This document shows positions 33,701 to 46,400 of a DNA stretch of 64,000 nt, in pieces. The DNA is taken from positions 44,049,724-44,113,723 of the forward strand of contig OX637287.1 of NCBI GenBank assembly GCA_951799445.1. The letters run 5' to 3'. Source of the stretch: Pseudisothecium myosuroides. Taxonomy: Eukaryota; Streptophyta; Bryopsida; Hypnales; Lembophyllaceae. The position numbers and the translations under genes are program-made. Within the stretch, counting starts at the first letter, position 1. Every line of letters begins with the position of its first letter. The notes beneath the pieces are model-generated. The model made no database searches and was not told the DNA's origin. It was given only the letters and a program-made list of their open reading frames with translations.

Positions 33701-36542
33701 TGCATTTCGAATGAGCCGATCAACCACGTTTGATTTCAGATTCGACAATTTTGATGTACTGAATTTTCGTGGAAACCTGACCTCTACACGATTCTCTTTC
33801 TCTCCATTTCTGACCTTGGAGTGTGCTTCGGAATAGGTCCAACACATGCACTTGACAGATTCTGCTATGGCTGATACGGCAACTGTTGATCTCATGGTGA
33901 ACGTGGTACACTTTTTCTTTCCGTCTTTTGACTACAGGTGATATTTCTTTTCCACTAAGATTGATGATTTTCTCTGAATTCAATTTCACTAGCTTCGTAC
34001 GTGGTACTCGTTGATGTGACAACATATTAATATTTTATATGTGAAATGTGTTGTTTAGTCAATATATGTGAAAACTGGTCACGTGCTGGCTTTCCCACCT
34101 GTTTGTTTGTTTGATTCTGAATCATGAATTCCTTTTCCGTTGGCAGGTGGTTGTTGGCAGAAGTTCGTGACAGCTTACCTAAGGTTTGTGCACTTACTGC
34201 TCATTTTAATATTCATACGCTGTCAGAGAAGTAAGCAGAGCAGGTTTGAACTGGCTTGAACAACGTCTATGAGCTTGCTTATCAATGTGAGGCAGTTTAT
34301 GATATTATATTTCTGGGTGTGCAGGAACTGGACTTTCTTAATGAGGGAAAAAACTGTGAAAAGAGTCTAGAAAACTTCAAGAAATTGTCCCCGAAGTTGG
34401 CTTCTCAAATTAGTGTTCCTCATATATATTGGGAGTTGAGCACTCAACGCATTCTTACCATGGAGTTTATGGATGGTGTTGGGGTCACTGATGTGCAAGC
34501 AATAAAAGCACTTGGCCTTCGTCCTGCCGATGTAGCTCGATTGGTACGTTTCAACTCCTGAGTACACATACACGAAAGTGTATTTTCGACTTCATAGTGC
34601 TCAATAATCTTTTACTCTGCTTTATATTTGTAAATCCATGTGTAGGTACTGAAATGTCTGGAAGTTAATGTATATAATAATCTTAATGAAAAACTAATAC
34701 CTTGTCTACAGACGTATAAAAATTCAGAATTGCTTGCCTTGTTTGACCAGGTAAGCCAGACATTTGCAGAAATGATTTTCCGCCATGGCTTTGTGCATTG
34801 CGACCCTCACGCAGCTAACATGATGGTCCGTGTCAAGCCTGGTAAGTTGTTTCACTTCAAACTCCTATCTCAGTATTACACATGGAAGTGGAAATCAATC
34901 TGGTAGGTCTTACTCCTTCTTATGGTGCTTAGAATTTCGAATTGTACAATTGATGATTGTGTATAGGGCTATCGGTGTTTTCTAGAAATTGTTACCCCCA
35001 GAGTTTCTTTGGTCTCTAAGAATATGTCGTATAACCTCTTCTTGGTTTGTTGTTTCAGGCTCTAAGGAACCGCAGCTTGTATTGCTAGACCACGGGCTGT
35101 ATAAAGTTTTGGATCCTGTAATTCAATCCAACTATGCTGGATTATGGAAGGTTTGATACTTATGTAACCTGGCATTATTTGTAATGGCTTGTTATCATTT
35201 GTCTGGAAGTGTAGTGATGGAAGTCTCATTCCAATGTTTTCTTTTATGATAAGAAATCACATCATACTCAAGTCTTGAACGTGCATAACAACAGAGCATG
35301 TACTCATAGTTTTATTTTTTGGAATTTCGTGGGGATCAGTTTCAGGCATGCCTACAATCATGAGAATATCGCCTGTTACTATTAGCATCAAATTATCCCT
35401 AGAGATCATCTTGTCAAGTTCTTCCTTGTATGATCTTACCCCATATGAGCTGTTTAATATATTTTGTTTCAAATGCTGAGGTTTTCGATTGTCATTTTTG
35501 GATACAGGCGCTTGTCTTCGCCGATTCCAAGGAAATCAAGGAGCACTGTATTGGATTGGGGGCTGGTGATGACTTATATGCACTTTTTGCTGCCATTCTT
35601 ACAATGCGTCCTTGGGATAAGATTGTGGACCGGTCGATCGACCACTTGATCGTTCCTGATACTGCAGAAGAGAGAGAAGAGCTTCAGGTTTGGCCAATCA
35701 ATTTTGTACCCAACGTTATTGCCTTTTTTTGATTGGTCTGAACATTTGTTTTTACTGATTTAAGGACTTTCATGGAAGAGTTATGTTTTCCCTTTACTGC
35801 TTTACTTATCACATTGTTCAATCAGAGAATGGCGATTATATTTTTGTTTTATTTTCTGGTCCATATAACTTAAGAAAGGCCTTTAAGCATTTCTTTCAAA
35901 TAGCTCTGACCCTAGCTTGACAGGATCTCTTTTCAGGTTTGGTTTTCATGCAGGCACTAATTTTATGTCACTGTTCCAAATCTTCAGGGTTATGCTTCAC
36001 AATACTTTTGGGAGGTATCAGCTTTGCTAGCTCGATTGCCACGGGTGGTGTTACTACTATTGAAAACAAATGACTGTTTGCGAGCTGTCGACAATGCTCT
36101 GGTATGGGATCTTTAACAACTTCCACGTATGTATTGCTGATAGTCGGAAACGCTAGTGTGACAGGAGAGTGAAAAGAAATGGTATAACGTCTGGGTCCTT
36201 TGCTTTTTGATGATTGTGAAGAAAGGTCTTGAAGGTGTGAACAGCAGGAAGTAGTTATTGAGCATGAGGGTTCATCTTTGGCTTCAGGAAAATACTTTTG
36301 GAGGTTTGAATCACATTTCTTACATAGTATTCTTGCATATGCAGGGTGCTCCGATCAACACATACCTAATTGTCGCCAGGACATCATCCAAGGCAGTGTC
36401 AGAGATGGAACGGAAAGGACTATTTTCGCAAGTTTGGAAGTTTTGGGATAAGTTAGACTTAGAATTCCGCTTATTGACCTGGAAAGCAACCGCTTTGCTA
36501 ATTGGAGTTAAGCACTATATGAAGTATTTAGGTTTCAGTTGA
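30792..36542 (+). CDS. ABC1/ADCK-family atypical protein kinase (ATH9-like), probably mitochondrial
   Basis: Coding exons: 30792-31134, 32480-32634, 32834-32959, 33551-33646, 33837-33937, 34147-34183, 34325-34543, 34751-34841, 35059-35150, 35508-35687, 35988-36101, 36345-36542. All are GT-AG and in frame, giving 583 aa. The N-terminus is Arg/Ser-rich, consistent with a mitochondrial presequence, and followed by a short hydrophobic Gly/Ala segment (about 70-85). ABC1-specific KLGQ (158-161), the Ala-rich SASLAQ loop (about 220-225), invariant Lys240 (LAVK), catalytic HCDPHAAN (375-382) and the DHG metal-binding motif (400-402) are all present. The closest relative I know is Arabidopsis At2g40090 (ATH9). 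The family supports quinone and lipid metabolism, UbiB/COQ8-like. Intron 1 contains a TTAA element. The start ATG could be a little further downstream. Confidence 0.93.
31807..32336. mobile_element. TTAA-flanked element, 530 bp, inside intron 1 of the ABC1 kinase gene
   Basis: TTAA at 31803-31806; the right flank TTCA (32337-32340) is one change from TTAA. The ends are CCCCTAAAGCACCA and GGTCCTTAAGGGG. It belongs to the subfamily with 4753-5318 and 25901-26455. It makes up roughly 40% of the 1345-bp intron and ends about 140 bp before the acceptor. Confidence 0.75.
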
Positions 36543-37049
36543 TGTTAAACGAGTAGGAAATCAATTCTTTGAATGAATATCTTGAGCTTACTAGTCTTAC
36601 TAGTACCAGATATTTGGGTGAGTGTAACATATCGCTAGCTTATTAAACAGGTTCTCAGTTGCCTACTTTTTGGACCTCGTGCAAGAAAGCCATTTGAAGG
36701 TAAAATACCCTTCACCGACAATTTTCTGCAGTTTTTAGATCTAGACTTGAAATCTTTTCATGAGAATGGCAAATACATGTATACCGTATATATGAGAATG
36801 CTATTGCACGATGTTTCTGATAAGTCGCTTCTATTTTTCATCCTTTGATTTATGTCTCGTGATTCTCGGTTCATTCAATGTCTTGAAGATCATATGACAC
36901 TGCCATATTTAGAGTTCAAATGTCTAAATGTGGATCTATCACCAAGAATTCCAAATCAGATAATTACCGTAAGTGAGATTTGTTTTCTACAATGAGAGAT
37001 GATTCTCAATAGGACTTGATGTTTTTGGAATCCTCTTGAGCCATAAGCT
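36543..37049. other. 3' flank of the ABC1 kinase gene
   Basis: Likely 3' UTR followed by intergenic DNA. No separate gene or repeat with clear ends is seen. Confidence 0.4.
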
Positions 37050-37053
37050 TTAA

Positions 37054-37599
37054 CTCCTGAAGAACCGGAGCACATTTTCTGGCAATAATGAAAAAAAATG
37101 AACAAAAAAAGTTTGTTTTGAAGTTCAACTATACGAATACAAATTTATACTAGACTTATCATGTGAATATGTGGAAGAATTCCAAACATCTTGGCCACAT
37201 AGATTGAAAGATTATAGTGTTTGAAGTTAAAAGAATTTTTTTTCCAACTTTGTCCAACATGGTCAGCAAACTTTAATTCCTAGAGTGAGATTTTTGCACT
37301 ATACACGGGGTTTTGACAACTACATCTTATATTATATGAGTTACATATAGTACCTATCGAATATCAAAGATAGATGGAGAATTTAGAAAAACATTTTTTT
37401 AATGTGCAAATTTGTCTAGATTTTTTTAGGCAACATAATTTTTGATCCACACACCCAATCAAAAAAATATATATTCTTGCCTAGGGGGTATAAACCTACA
37501 CTTTGTATCAAACTTTCAAAGATCCATTGAAAATTGATATTGTAGAAACTTGTCAAAATTTTCAATTGGTTGTTCAAAGGCCACTTGGTCCTTTACAAG
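37054..37599. mobile_element. TTAA-flanked element, 546 bp
   Basis: TTAA at 37050-37053 and 37600-37603, ends CTCCTGAAGAACC and GGTCCTTTACAAG. The interior matches 42067-42624, for example ATTGAAAGATTATA followed by GTTTGAAGTTA, and CAAACTTTAA/CAGACTTTAACTCCT. It is more diverged than that copy. Confidence 0.7.
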
Positions 37600-37603
37600 T
37601 TAA

Positions 37604-38464
37604 TCAAACTCAAATGAACTAGGGCTTTGTGTTGCTCCGCACGATTGCTATTGATGGTGTTGCAAGTAAGAAATCTTATTTATTATTTATCTTTTAAAAA
37701 AAATTCATCAATGCCAACAAAGGAAGAGACATTGCAAAAACACACTCAAAAAATCCCCATTTCCTCCCTTTGCTGACAATGATGGTGACACTAGCCAAAG
37801 TTTCATATTTTGGTCTAGATAAACCTTCTTTGATATAAATAACATCAACAAAATTATATCATTTATAATTGCATGTGATTATAAGAAATTTTGTAAAATT
37901 GTGAAAATATAAGGCAAGTGACCTTATTGTGGTGATCTGACTATTGCAACCATTCTAGGAATGTTCCTCGGAAAAAATAAAGGTACTTTTAGGGTGTCAA
38001 GTGAGCTAAAAAGTATTGTAGTGCCACAAAAATATTGTGTAATTTAAAAACTTGACATTGCAATTAATTTAGAAAAAAACATAGCAGTACAAGTTTGGAA
38101 CCCTTTCAAAATTTAGCGTCTATTTTTCACACTTTAGCATCTATAATTCAAAATTTCAAAATGATTATAAATTTTTATTTAAAGATATTTAAGGCCTAGC
38201 CATTAAGACGTTAAATAGATGATTGAATCCATTCAAAATAACAAAAACTTTGAAGTTATCCAAACTTCTTGGATATGGCTGGAAATCACATTGGAGAACC
38301 AAGTAAAAAATACACACTCTTAAGACTTTGTAACAAGGCCTTGCAAGCATTGTTGCCACTATTGGAACAATATACAATCAACCTTCTTTTAGTGTTACTT
38401 CTATAAGGGTTAAAATCTTACAAGTATTATGGAGATTTATTCTCCCTTAAAATATACACCATCA
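37604..38464. other. intergenic AT-rich DNA, no gene recognised
   Basis: Only short frames. No conserved motif, RNA gene or repeat ends could be defined. Confidence 0.4.
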
Positions 38465-38728
38465 CATTAGAAGACATTTGAGGCCAAAAAAAGACTGCAA
38501 GTTCCCAGCTCGTTCCCAGCCTGGGAACTTTGTCACATGCGTAGTCTGATATGGTCGAAAGAGTGCTAAGTCAGATTTTTTGAAAAAATTAAATTAAATT
38601 AAATTAAATTCTTTTTTCACTTTTTAATTTAATTTTTTTAATTTTTTTTTCTGACAGCATTATTGCTAATTCAGAATAGGAGAACAGGCCTGAAATGGCC
38701 CTCCCTTGCCCTCAAATCTCCTCTAATG
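38465..38728. mobile_element. CATTAG-ended MITE, 264 bp, degraded palindrome copy
   Basis: The left end CATTAGAAGACATTTGAGG is inverted at the right as CCTCAAATCTCCTCTAATG. Internally, GTTCCCAGC/GGGAAC motifs and a decayed palindrome (about 38550-38576) correspond to the ACGTGGC pair of the copies at 39724 and 63323. Confidence 0.7.
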
Positions 38729-39184
38729 AGTATTAAGTGATATGGAATGTTTAGCTCTTTTCTTCATTGATTTGACTTTGATAAGTGATAAAGTTGAAAA
38801 AAAGTTGTAGGATTCAAACATGCTAAGAGTGCACTTGAGACTTTAAAGAACTTTTTGGAACAAAAACCTAATGACATCACGTGATTCATCAAGAATATCC
38901 AAGCACTTCACAAGGAAGTACAATCTTGGCATATAGAAGAGTCTCATCAAACAACTATAGATTCTCTCTTTCAATTGGCTTAAATGAATGATGACTCATT
39001 TTTTTGTACTTTCATCTTTTATTTTTATCTGCTTCATATATTTATTTTTGAAAGTTTATAAATCTTATTTTTGTAAATGTTACATATTATTGAGATCAAT
39101 TTTCATTAGTGTTAAAATGTTAATACTCCATATGTGTTATCATATTGTAGAGAAGGTTGACTATATGTGTTACCATATTGTATA

Positions 39185-39372
39185 CAGTAGAACCTCCCTA
39201 AGTCGTTTTCCTATAAGTAGATAAACCTCCGTAAACCAATCTGTCAGACCGGTCCCGGACTGGGCCACATACAAAGGTTGTGACTAAAAATGACCCTCCA
39301 GAAGCCAATAAACCTCTATAAACCAATCTGTTAGACTAGTCCGGGACCTATCAATTTAGAGAGGTTCTACAG
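39185..39372. mobile_element. Emigrant/pogo-like MITE, 188 bp
   Basis: It begins CAGTAGAACCTCCCTAAG and ends AGAGAGGTTCTACAG, and is flanked by TA (39183-39184 and 39373-39374). A CAGTA(A/G)AACCTC terminus with a TA duplication is typical of Emigrant-type MITEs mobilised by pogo-like Tc1/mariner transposases in plants. The interior repeats AACCTC(C/T) and CCAATCTGT motifs. Confidence 0.75.
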
Positions 39373-39723
39373 TAGAAGGTTGACTTTTATGTGTCTTTAG
39401 ATTACAAAAATACATTTTTTATTTTCATTAACTGCCAATTTGGTTTGTTTTGTGCTCTAGTATATTGGAGGAGCCTCAAAAATGTTATAAGTATTTTTGA
39501 CAAAGAATTGGGCTCAAAGTTGTGCAAGTTGTGGATTCAAAGTGTCAAAAACTTTTTTGCTTATTTATATTTCAAAGATGTAATTATGTGTCTTCTATAA
39601 GTAATACAAATTTCAAATTTTTTTGTGAAAATTTTGAAGTTTTTAAGAATTTTTGAATAAAAAGTGAAATTTTTTATATCAAATACAAATATACTTCAAA
39701 AATCTGAAAATTTCTCCAAATGT

Positions 39724-40030
39724 CATTAGGAGAGATTTGAGGGCTGGGAGGGGCCGTTTCAGGCTGTTCCCGCAGCTGGGAACAGTCAGAATATTAAAAA
39801 AAAAAATTAAATTTAAAAAAAAAAATTAAAATTAAAATTAAAATTAAAATATTATTTAAAAAAATTAAAAAAATTAAAAAATATTTATTTTTTTTAAAAA
39901 AATATTAAAAAATTAATTTTCTGACGTGGCACTCTCTCGGCCACGTCAGATTACTGCTCCCAGGCTGTTCCCAGGGTTCCCAGGGCCAGATAACTCGCGG
40001 GCTCTTGGAGACCTCAAATCTCTCCTAATG
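39724..40030. mobile_element. CATTAG-ended MITE with paired ACGTGGC motif, 307 bp
   Basis: The ends CATTAGGAGAGATTTGAGGG and CCTCAAATCTCTCCTAATG are inverted repeats of about 18 bp. The centre is a long AAATT/AAAAATT-rich tract followed by GACGTGGC (39923-39930) and GCCACGTC (39940-39947) in opposite orientation. GTTCCC/GGGAAC motifs occur on both sides. I could not define a target duplication. Confidence 0.8.
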
Positions 40031-40574
40031 GTACATTATCATGTGCAACACCATGGTGCAAAAATTTATTTTCATTTGAAAATCAGAACATCAACATTTT
40101 GAAGTAATTGTAGTAATAGACCAAAATTCAAATAGTAATAAAATAATCAAATTTAGAATTTTTTAGAAATTTGAAATTGGAGTAAAAGCTAGACTTGATA
40201 AGCTTTATTTCATTAGTTGGTATCAAATTCAAAAATAATCATTTTTATAAATTAACTTCAAATTCATAGAAAGGAGCAAAATTGCAAAGATACACTATAG
40301 CCACTAACAAAATTGAGTACAAATTTGAAATGTTTTCATTCAAACAACTATACCATAAGCATCAATGGACAAAGTCCAAAAGTAGGTATACAAAAGTTGT
40401 AGTATGCAACATATTACTCATTACCATGGAAGTTTGAAGTAAAAATTAGATGTGATTTGAAAGAAAATTAATTTTGAAGTTAGCCATGTTAAAAACTCGG
40501 TTTTGTTCACCATGATTTGGAATTACTTTATCTTTTGTCAAATTTTTTTTACAACCCCGAATTTTTTTTTTGTA
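40031..40574. other. intergenic AT-rich DNA, no gene recognised
   Basis: No supported gene or repeat with clear ends. Confidence 0.4.
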
Positions 40575-40731
40575 CATAACATTCAGTAGCATGTATTGAT
40601 GTTGCCTTCGTTCCACACTGATGGTGTGCCTCTACATCCTCCATCTGTCTAATTCATCAATAGCTACTGATGAAACACTATTGGGGTGTGGAATATACCA
40701 CACCATCACTGTAGAGCTATTGAATGTTATG
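40575..40731. mobile_element. TA-flanked MITE (CATAACATTCA ends), 157 bp
   Basis: The left end CATAACATTCAGTAGC pairs with the right end GAGCTATTGAATGTTATG. TA lies outside both (40573-40574 and 40732-40733). A subterminal CCACACTGATGG/CCACACCATCAC region gives further local symmetry. A related copy is in intron 5 of the hydrolase gene (45800-45959). Confidence 0.75.
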
Positions 40732-40949
40732 TACCTTTGCATAATGGTATATATCATTTCAGATTATTATATGCAAAACCTGATGGAAATTCGCATTAAT
40801 AGAATTTAAAATATCATCAATTTGACAAACATGCAAATGATGTTGGTTTTCACAATATTTGAATTTTGTTTTAGAACTAAGAGCATGGGATTGCATTAGC
40901 AATTGTAAAGAGAGTATAAGTTGCAACATGGACTATTGTCATATCTTAA

Positions 40950-41865
40950 CCCCTAAAGTTCCTTGGCTATGTTCTCACCAAAAATGCCCAAAACTGCCAT
41001 TTCTAGTACAAGTACCAAATTTTTGAAAAATATCATCTTTTGACACATGTAGGATCTTGTAGTACTCTGGTTTAAGAATATGTGGAAAAAATTTCAGAAA
41101 TTTTCGTCGTGTAGATTAGAAGATATGAGCATTTGAAGTGGCAAAAGTCCTTTATTGGGTCCTGCGAAAAACTGGGCAGCTGCACTTCACAAGGTCAGAT
41201 TATTATGAAAAAATTTCCAAAATGGTTGTGCTTCTTTGGATTCATTTTTCAGGGCAAGTTGACCACATGCTTGAAAATTTTCAGATTATTTGGAATTCTA
41301 CAACATATAGGAAAAAAATAATAAGTAGAAAGAAGTAGAGAATGGTTCAAAACACTAAATTGTTACAAAGTTAATTATGGAATTGAAAAATGCCAATCCC
41401 AATGGTTGCAATGTTGTAATAAACAATCTATATCCTAAAATTTTATTTTTTTTGAAAAATATTGAAAATTGAGTGAAAAAAACAACTTCAAAGTTATTTT
41501 AGAGTAGACAATCCATAACTGCCCGCAAACTAAAAATCCTCATAACGTTTGACTCATTGATCAAAATGGAATGATTCAAAGCTTTCCACATACATATAAA
41601 TCTGATAAACCAATTTCAAATTTTTATTTTTGAAAAAAGTGATTTTTTTTATCTGCCAGGACTGCCCGAGTTGAGAAACAAACAACATATTAGGCCATAA
41701 CTTTTGACTTGTATTTCCAAATGTCATGAAATTTGGTGCATATGAAAGATATTCCTTGTCCCTACCTTCTATAAAAATTTCAGCCCAAAATATGCAAATC
41801 TCCAGTCACACATACCTGCCAAAAATTGCTATGTTGCCAAAAAACGCATGCTGGTCCTTTAGGGG
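40950..41865. mobile_element. TTAA-flanked element, 916 bp
   Basis: TTAA at 40946-40949 and 41866-41869, with ends CCCCTAAAGTTCC and GGTCCTTTAGGGG. It is one of the three long members (about 900 bp) with 52615-53536 and 55620-56518. Two short overlapping open frames near 41133-41338 encode no recognisable domain. Confidence 0.85.
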
Positions 41866-42066
41866 TTAATGCCCTTGCATTTGAAATATTTGTTGAATAG
41901 GGCAATACAATTCAATTTATATTTTAAAACTATGTAATGAGTTTTTAGGATCAGATTTTTTGTTTGAAGACTAGATTTTATGATGCATATAATTGTCCCC
42001 CCCCCAAAAAAAAAAATTATCATTCTCAATTTCATCATAAATAGCCAAATTATTGTTGTTTTTAAA

Positions 42067-42624
42067 CCCCTAAAGCCCAGAGGCATATTTTGGGCAAAAA
42101 TTGTGAAAAACTGCCATTTTTAGGGCAATGAGAAAAAAATGAAAAATAAAAGTTTTTTTTCAAAATTCAACAGTACAAATTTGTACTAGACTACTATAAG
42201 AATGTGTAGAAAAAATTTCAGAAACTTTGACCGCACGGATTGAAAGATTATAACGTTTGAAGTTAGAAGAAAAAGTTTTTTTTCAGCCTTGCCCGACAGG
42301 GCCAGCAGACTTTAACTCCTCCTAGAGTGAAATTTTTACACTATGCATGCTTATTTTTTTTACATTTGCATCTTATATCATGTAAGTTACATACATGCTA
42401 AATTTCAGAAGTTAATGAGCTTATTTTCAAAAGATTTTCAAAAGATTCCCGAGTTGCCCGAGCTGCCAGAAAAGTTCTAAGCCGCATAACTTTTGAATCA
42501 AGCACCCGATCGGAAAAAAAATTAGATTTCTAGACCTTGTGTCAAAATTTCATGAACATCCAATCAAAATTGACTTCATAGGAACCTACCCGGATTTTCA
42601 ATTGTTTGTATTGTCCTTAAGGGG
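42067..42624. mobile_element. TTAA-flanked element, 558 bp
   Basis: The right flank is TTAA (42625-42628); the left flank reads TAAA (42063-42066), within TTTAAA. The ends are CCCCTAAAGCCC and TGTCCTTAAGGGG. It lies only about 200 bp from the previous element and matches 37054-37599 internally. Confidence 0.75.
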
Positions 42625-42628
42625 TTAA

Positions 42629-43437
42629 GACCAATGGCCAAATTTTACCTAGGTATAACCTACTTTTGATATTGCTGTCACCAAGTATCACCCAAGAATT
42701 GCCCAAGAATCATTGAGGAAAATAGCTGGCTACTTCTCTAGAATGATAAAAAAAAAAAAAAAATCACTGTTTCTAGGGTGCGTATCGCTTCCACCAAGAA
42801 AACAATAAAAATTCGCTGACCACAAACACTGAAAAGGCTCCCAAAGTTCCATTCATTCTGCTTTTGTATCAACTAATTCCTTCACTGTTCCTCGTCTTTC
42901 AACGACCTCACCACTTTTGACCAGTGGACACCCCGAATGTGCTGTTGACAATCACTTCAAAGTTGTTGAATTTTTACTTCAAAGTGGTACTAAACTCTCA
43001 CATTAACACTAAAAATATTCACATTTTCAGAAGCTATAATTTTCTTCAGCAATTTAAGATGCACTAAAAACTCAGTAAGCCACATTTTGTCAACACATAC
43101 TTTTGACCTCACGTACTTTGCTTCCGTTTCCATCAACTTGTCTTGGGTGGCTGGTGTCGAAAGGCAAGTCGGCGGTGCAAAAGGACTGGCATTCAATGGA
43201 CAAGCATTGAAGCTCTCCTATTGCGAGCCTTCGCCATAGCCACAGCCATTCGACTCTTGAGCTTCAAACAGAACTTGCTGTAAGAGATGGATATGTACTA
43301 AACCTTGGTTCCAGTTTTCTCTAGACTCATACGTGTAGCAAACTCTAGAATTGCATTGCAAGCTGATTGAAACGGGTTTACATTTGTTGGCTTCTTTTTT
43401 TGCTGCTGTAGGGGATTCTTCCATTTAATTTGTGGAG
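42629..43437 (+). promoter_or_regulatory. 5' flank of the FSH-type hydrolase gene
   Basis: From about 42770 the base composition becomes more balanced, as expected for promoter and 5' UTR. An A-run lies at 42749-42763. No TATA box or transcription start can be placed with confidence. Confidence 0.35.
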
Positions 43438-46400
43438 ATGGGGCTGGAGGAGAAGGTGCCGCACCGGAAATTGAAGCTGCTGGGCTTGCATGGGTTTCGA
43501 ACCAGTGGAGCCATTCTTCGGCACCAGCTTTCCAAGTGGGGGCCTGCTTTGCACAACCTCTTCGATGTGGTAAGCTTACGCAATCCTGGTTAGTTCTAAT
43601 GGAAGTATTTTTCGAAGTATTTTCAGCTTGTTGACTCTGTTTTTTCCCTCTACATTCTGTGCTATGGCGGTGATGAGATGGATTCAGGGGTAACGAAGGT
43701 ATGTTCACACTTAGTGTTAAGAGACTTGGTGTTAGCAAAGTGTGTCTAGTTCAAAGATGAAGCTAAATCATTCTTTTTTGCGATTGATTTAACACTCTTC
43801 GTAAATTTAAATGGGTCATGACAAATTTTTATGGGTTCGTTGCTGCACCCAAGAATCCACATCCATCATTTTGATGCTATCAAATTTTCATATTGAAAGT
43901 CTGGATTTTTTCTCATTAATAGGATAGCAAACGAGACATAGCCGCCAACCAATCTTGGGCTTGTTGTGTTAGAATGCGATTTGACTAATTCAGATTCTCA
44001 AAGTAACTAGGTTCTCTCTGCCAATGGCCAAAAAATGTTATGCAGTTTTGAGAGGTTTATGTATTTTTTGCGCTTTAATGGTGTAAGAAATGATAGAGTG
44101 CTCGAAACTTCTACTTCTCATTTTCCTACATTCAGTGAAGACTGTGGAGGGAATTGTTTGATATTAGTTTGATTTTGTCTCCTTTCTCCCAGCAATGCGG
44201 ATATGAGCCAGTCTGCATTTAGTTGATGCTTTGACACGGGATTGTGTTATGTTTCTTCATAACATAATTTGGGTTGGATTAAAAATATTAGTCGAGATTT
44301 CGAATCAGCTCTCACTGATTCACCTCCATTCCATGTGCATGGACTTGCATAATGCACAGGATTGCCTTGATGGTCCGCTTCCCTGCAGTGGGAAATCCGA
44401 GGTCGAGGGCCTCTTCGAAGGTCCTTACTACGAGTGGTACAGAAGCAACAAGGTATTTGCATATCATCTCACGACTCTTTGTCTATTTACAATGGGTCCT
44501 TAGAAATTCAATTTGTTCAATCTTTGCCATGAACATTTAGTTTAGTTTTGAAGGAGAGTTGGAGGAGCAAAATTTCTGGTATAACTGTGCTTGCATGCCA
44601 CGTTTCGTTTTTGAATCACTGGCTTTGCTCGACAAGAATTTGATTTTTTTTCCTGTATTTGACAATTGGGTGTTGCTTGTCTCCCTGGGTTGTCCAGGAT
44701 TTCACTGAGTTTTATCACGTGGATGAGAAGCTCTTTTCTTACATTACCGATTACATGAAGTTGCACGGACCATATGATGGTTTCATTGGGTTTTCTCAGG
44801 TACGTCGATATATTTTACCCTTCAATCAAGTCCACATAAAGAACACGATCAATGGAGACCTCTCATGGTTTTTATCTGCTCCCCCTACTATTCAATGTTT
44901 TGACAGTTTCCCTGTTGAGCAGGGAGCGGTTTTATCCGGATGTCTTGCTGCTCTTCAAGAAAAGGTAAAAATTGAAGCTTCAATCCCAGCAAGTCTTCCA
45001 AACAGGAGTGTGAGTAGTGATAAATGTGGTTAGATCAGTTAGATCAGTCTTTTTGTGGTTCCAAATATTTGGTTGAGGTTACAAATTCAGGCAAGTTTTG
45101 TATAACGTTTTTGTTATTTTGGAAGTCACAATAGAGCTTGTGTCGATTTTCAACAAATTTTCAACAAATTTGCTATAAAATCTAGAGAAACAATCAATCG
45201 TACTTTTCTCCTTCAATCAGTTTCCTCTAGGCTTATAGCAAAACCCTAATAAAATATTTGTTGAAATCTGATGGGATTTCGCCAAATAAGAAGGACAGCG
45301 AGCGATTGAGCTTGGGCTATGAATGCTGGTTGGAATATTAATTGAACTCCAAATCCTCGTGTCTATGCGAGTCCAATAACCTCAATCTTCGCTTTCTCTC
45401 CCTTGGAGTAGTGCAAGGGTTTTAGGGTTTTGGCGGGCATTTTGATCCAAACAATGAAACCTTTTCCTTACCAAACCTTTTGTAATTGCAGGGATTGGCA
45501 CTTCAAGATGTGCCACCTATTCGTCTTCTCGTCCTCATGGCACCTGCCCAACTCAGAGCACAACACATGAAACACATCTACGAAGGGCCAACAATCAAAT
45601 GCCCGACCTTGGCATTCCTGGGTACATAACGGCCTACTCTTATGAAGCTGATTGCCTTAACTGATCCGTTCTTTGCAAATAGTCTTGAGAAATTGAACTC
45701 CAGAATCATCCAAGTAAACTTGCAGTCTGCTCATTTTGAAAGTCAAACTTGTTGTGGTGTGAAGGAGTTTAAAATAAGTACTTTGTGTTACTAAAACAAC
45801 ATAACGTTCAGGAGCTTGCACTCTCACTACCTTGGCTCTACAATAGATGGTGTACAATATTCCACACCCAACAATACTTCATTAGTAGCTAAGTAGCTAA
45901 TTGGACAGGTGGGTGCATGAAGGGAAGGCAAGTGGGCATGAAGGCTATTGAATGTTATGAAATGTCCAAGTTTTGTTGTAGGTCCTTTGTGGTCTAAAAA
46001 AGCTCAATATCTAAAAAGACATCGATTTCAAATGTTCTTTAACTTATCTAAGAGTTGTATCTATTTTTTTGCTCTATTTTCAGTATCACTTTAAACCATC
46101 TCAAATTGATCAATATCAAGGGAAGTACGGGTATTTTAAATTTAGAGTGTAGCAACAGTCAACTAAACTTTGACCATTTCGAGTTGTATTTTTAATTACT
46201 ACTACAGGGGACAAGGATTGGCTACGATTTGCTGGTGCAGAGGTGCTCAAGTCATTTGAGAACAATGTTACTATCAAGCATCGCTCAGGCCACACTGTAC
46301 CCAGATTGGGTGAGTTTTCTCTGAACTTTGAAACTATTGTCTTTAAATAAGCATTTGGGGGTGTTACATTTATAGTGCATTCCCACATGCCTTGAAATGG

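Noticed and set aside
43298..43738. A 146-codon minus-strand frame at the start of the hydrolase gene
   Set aside because: It overlaps exon 1 and the 5' region of the hydrolase in antisense, and its Ser/Pro/Gln-rich composition looks like chance.
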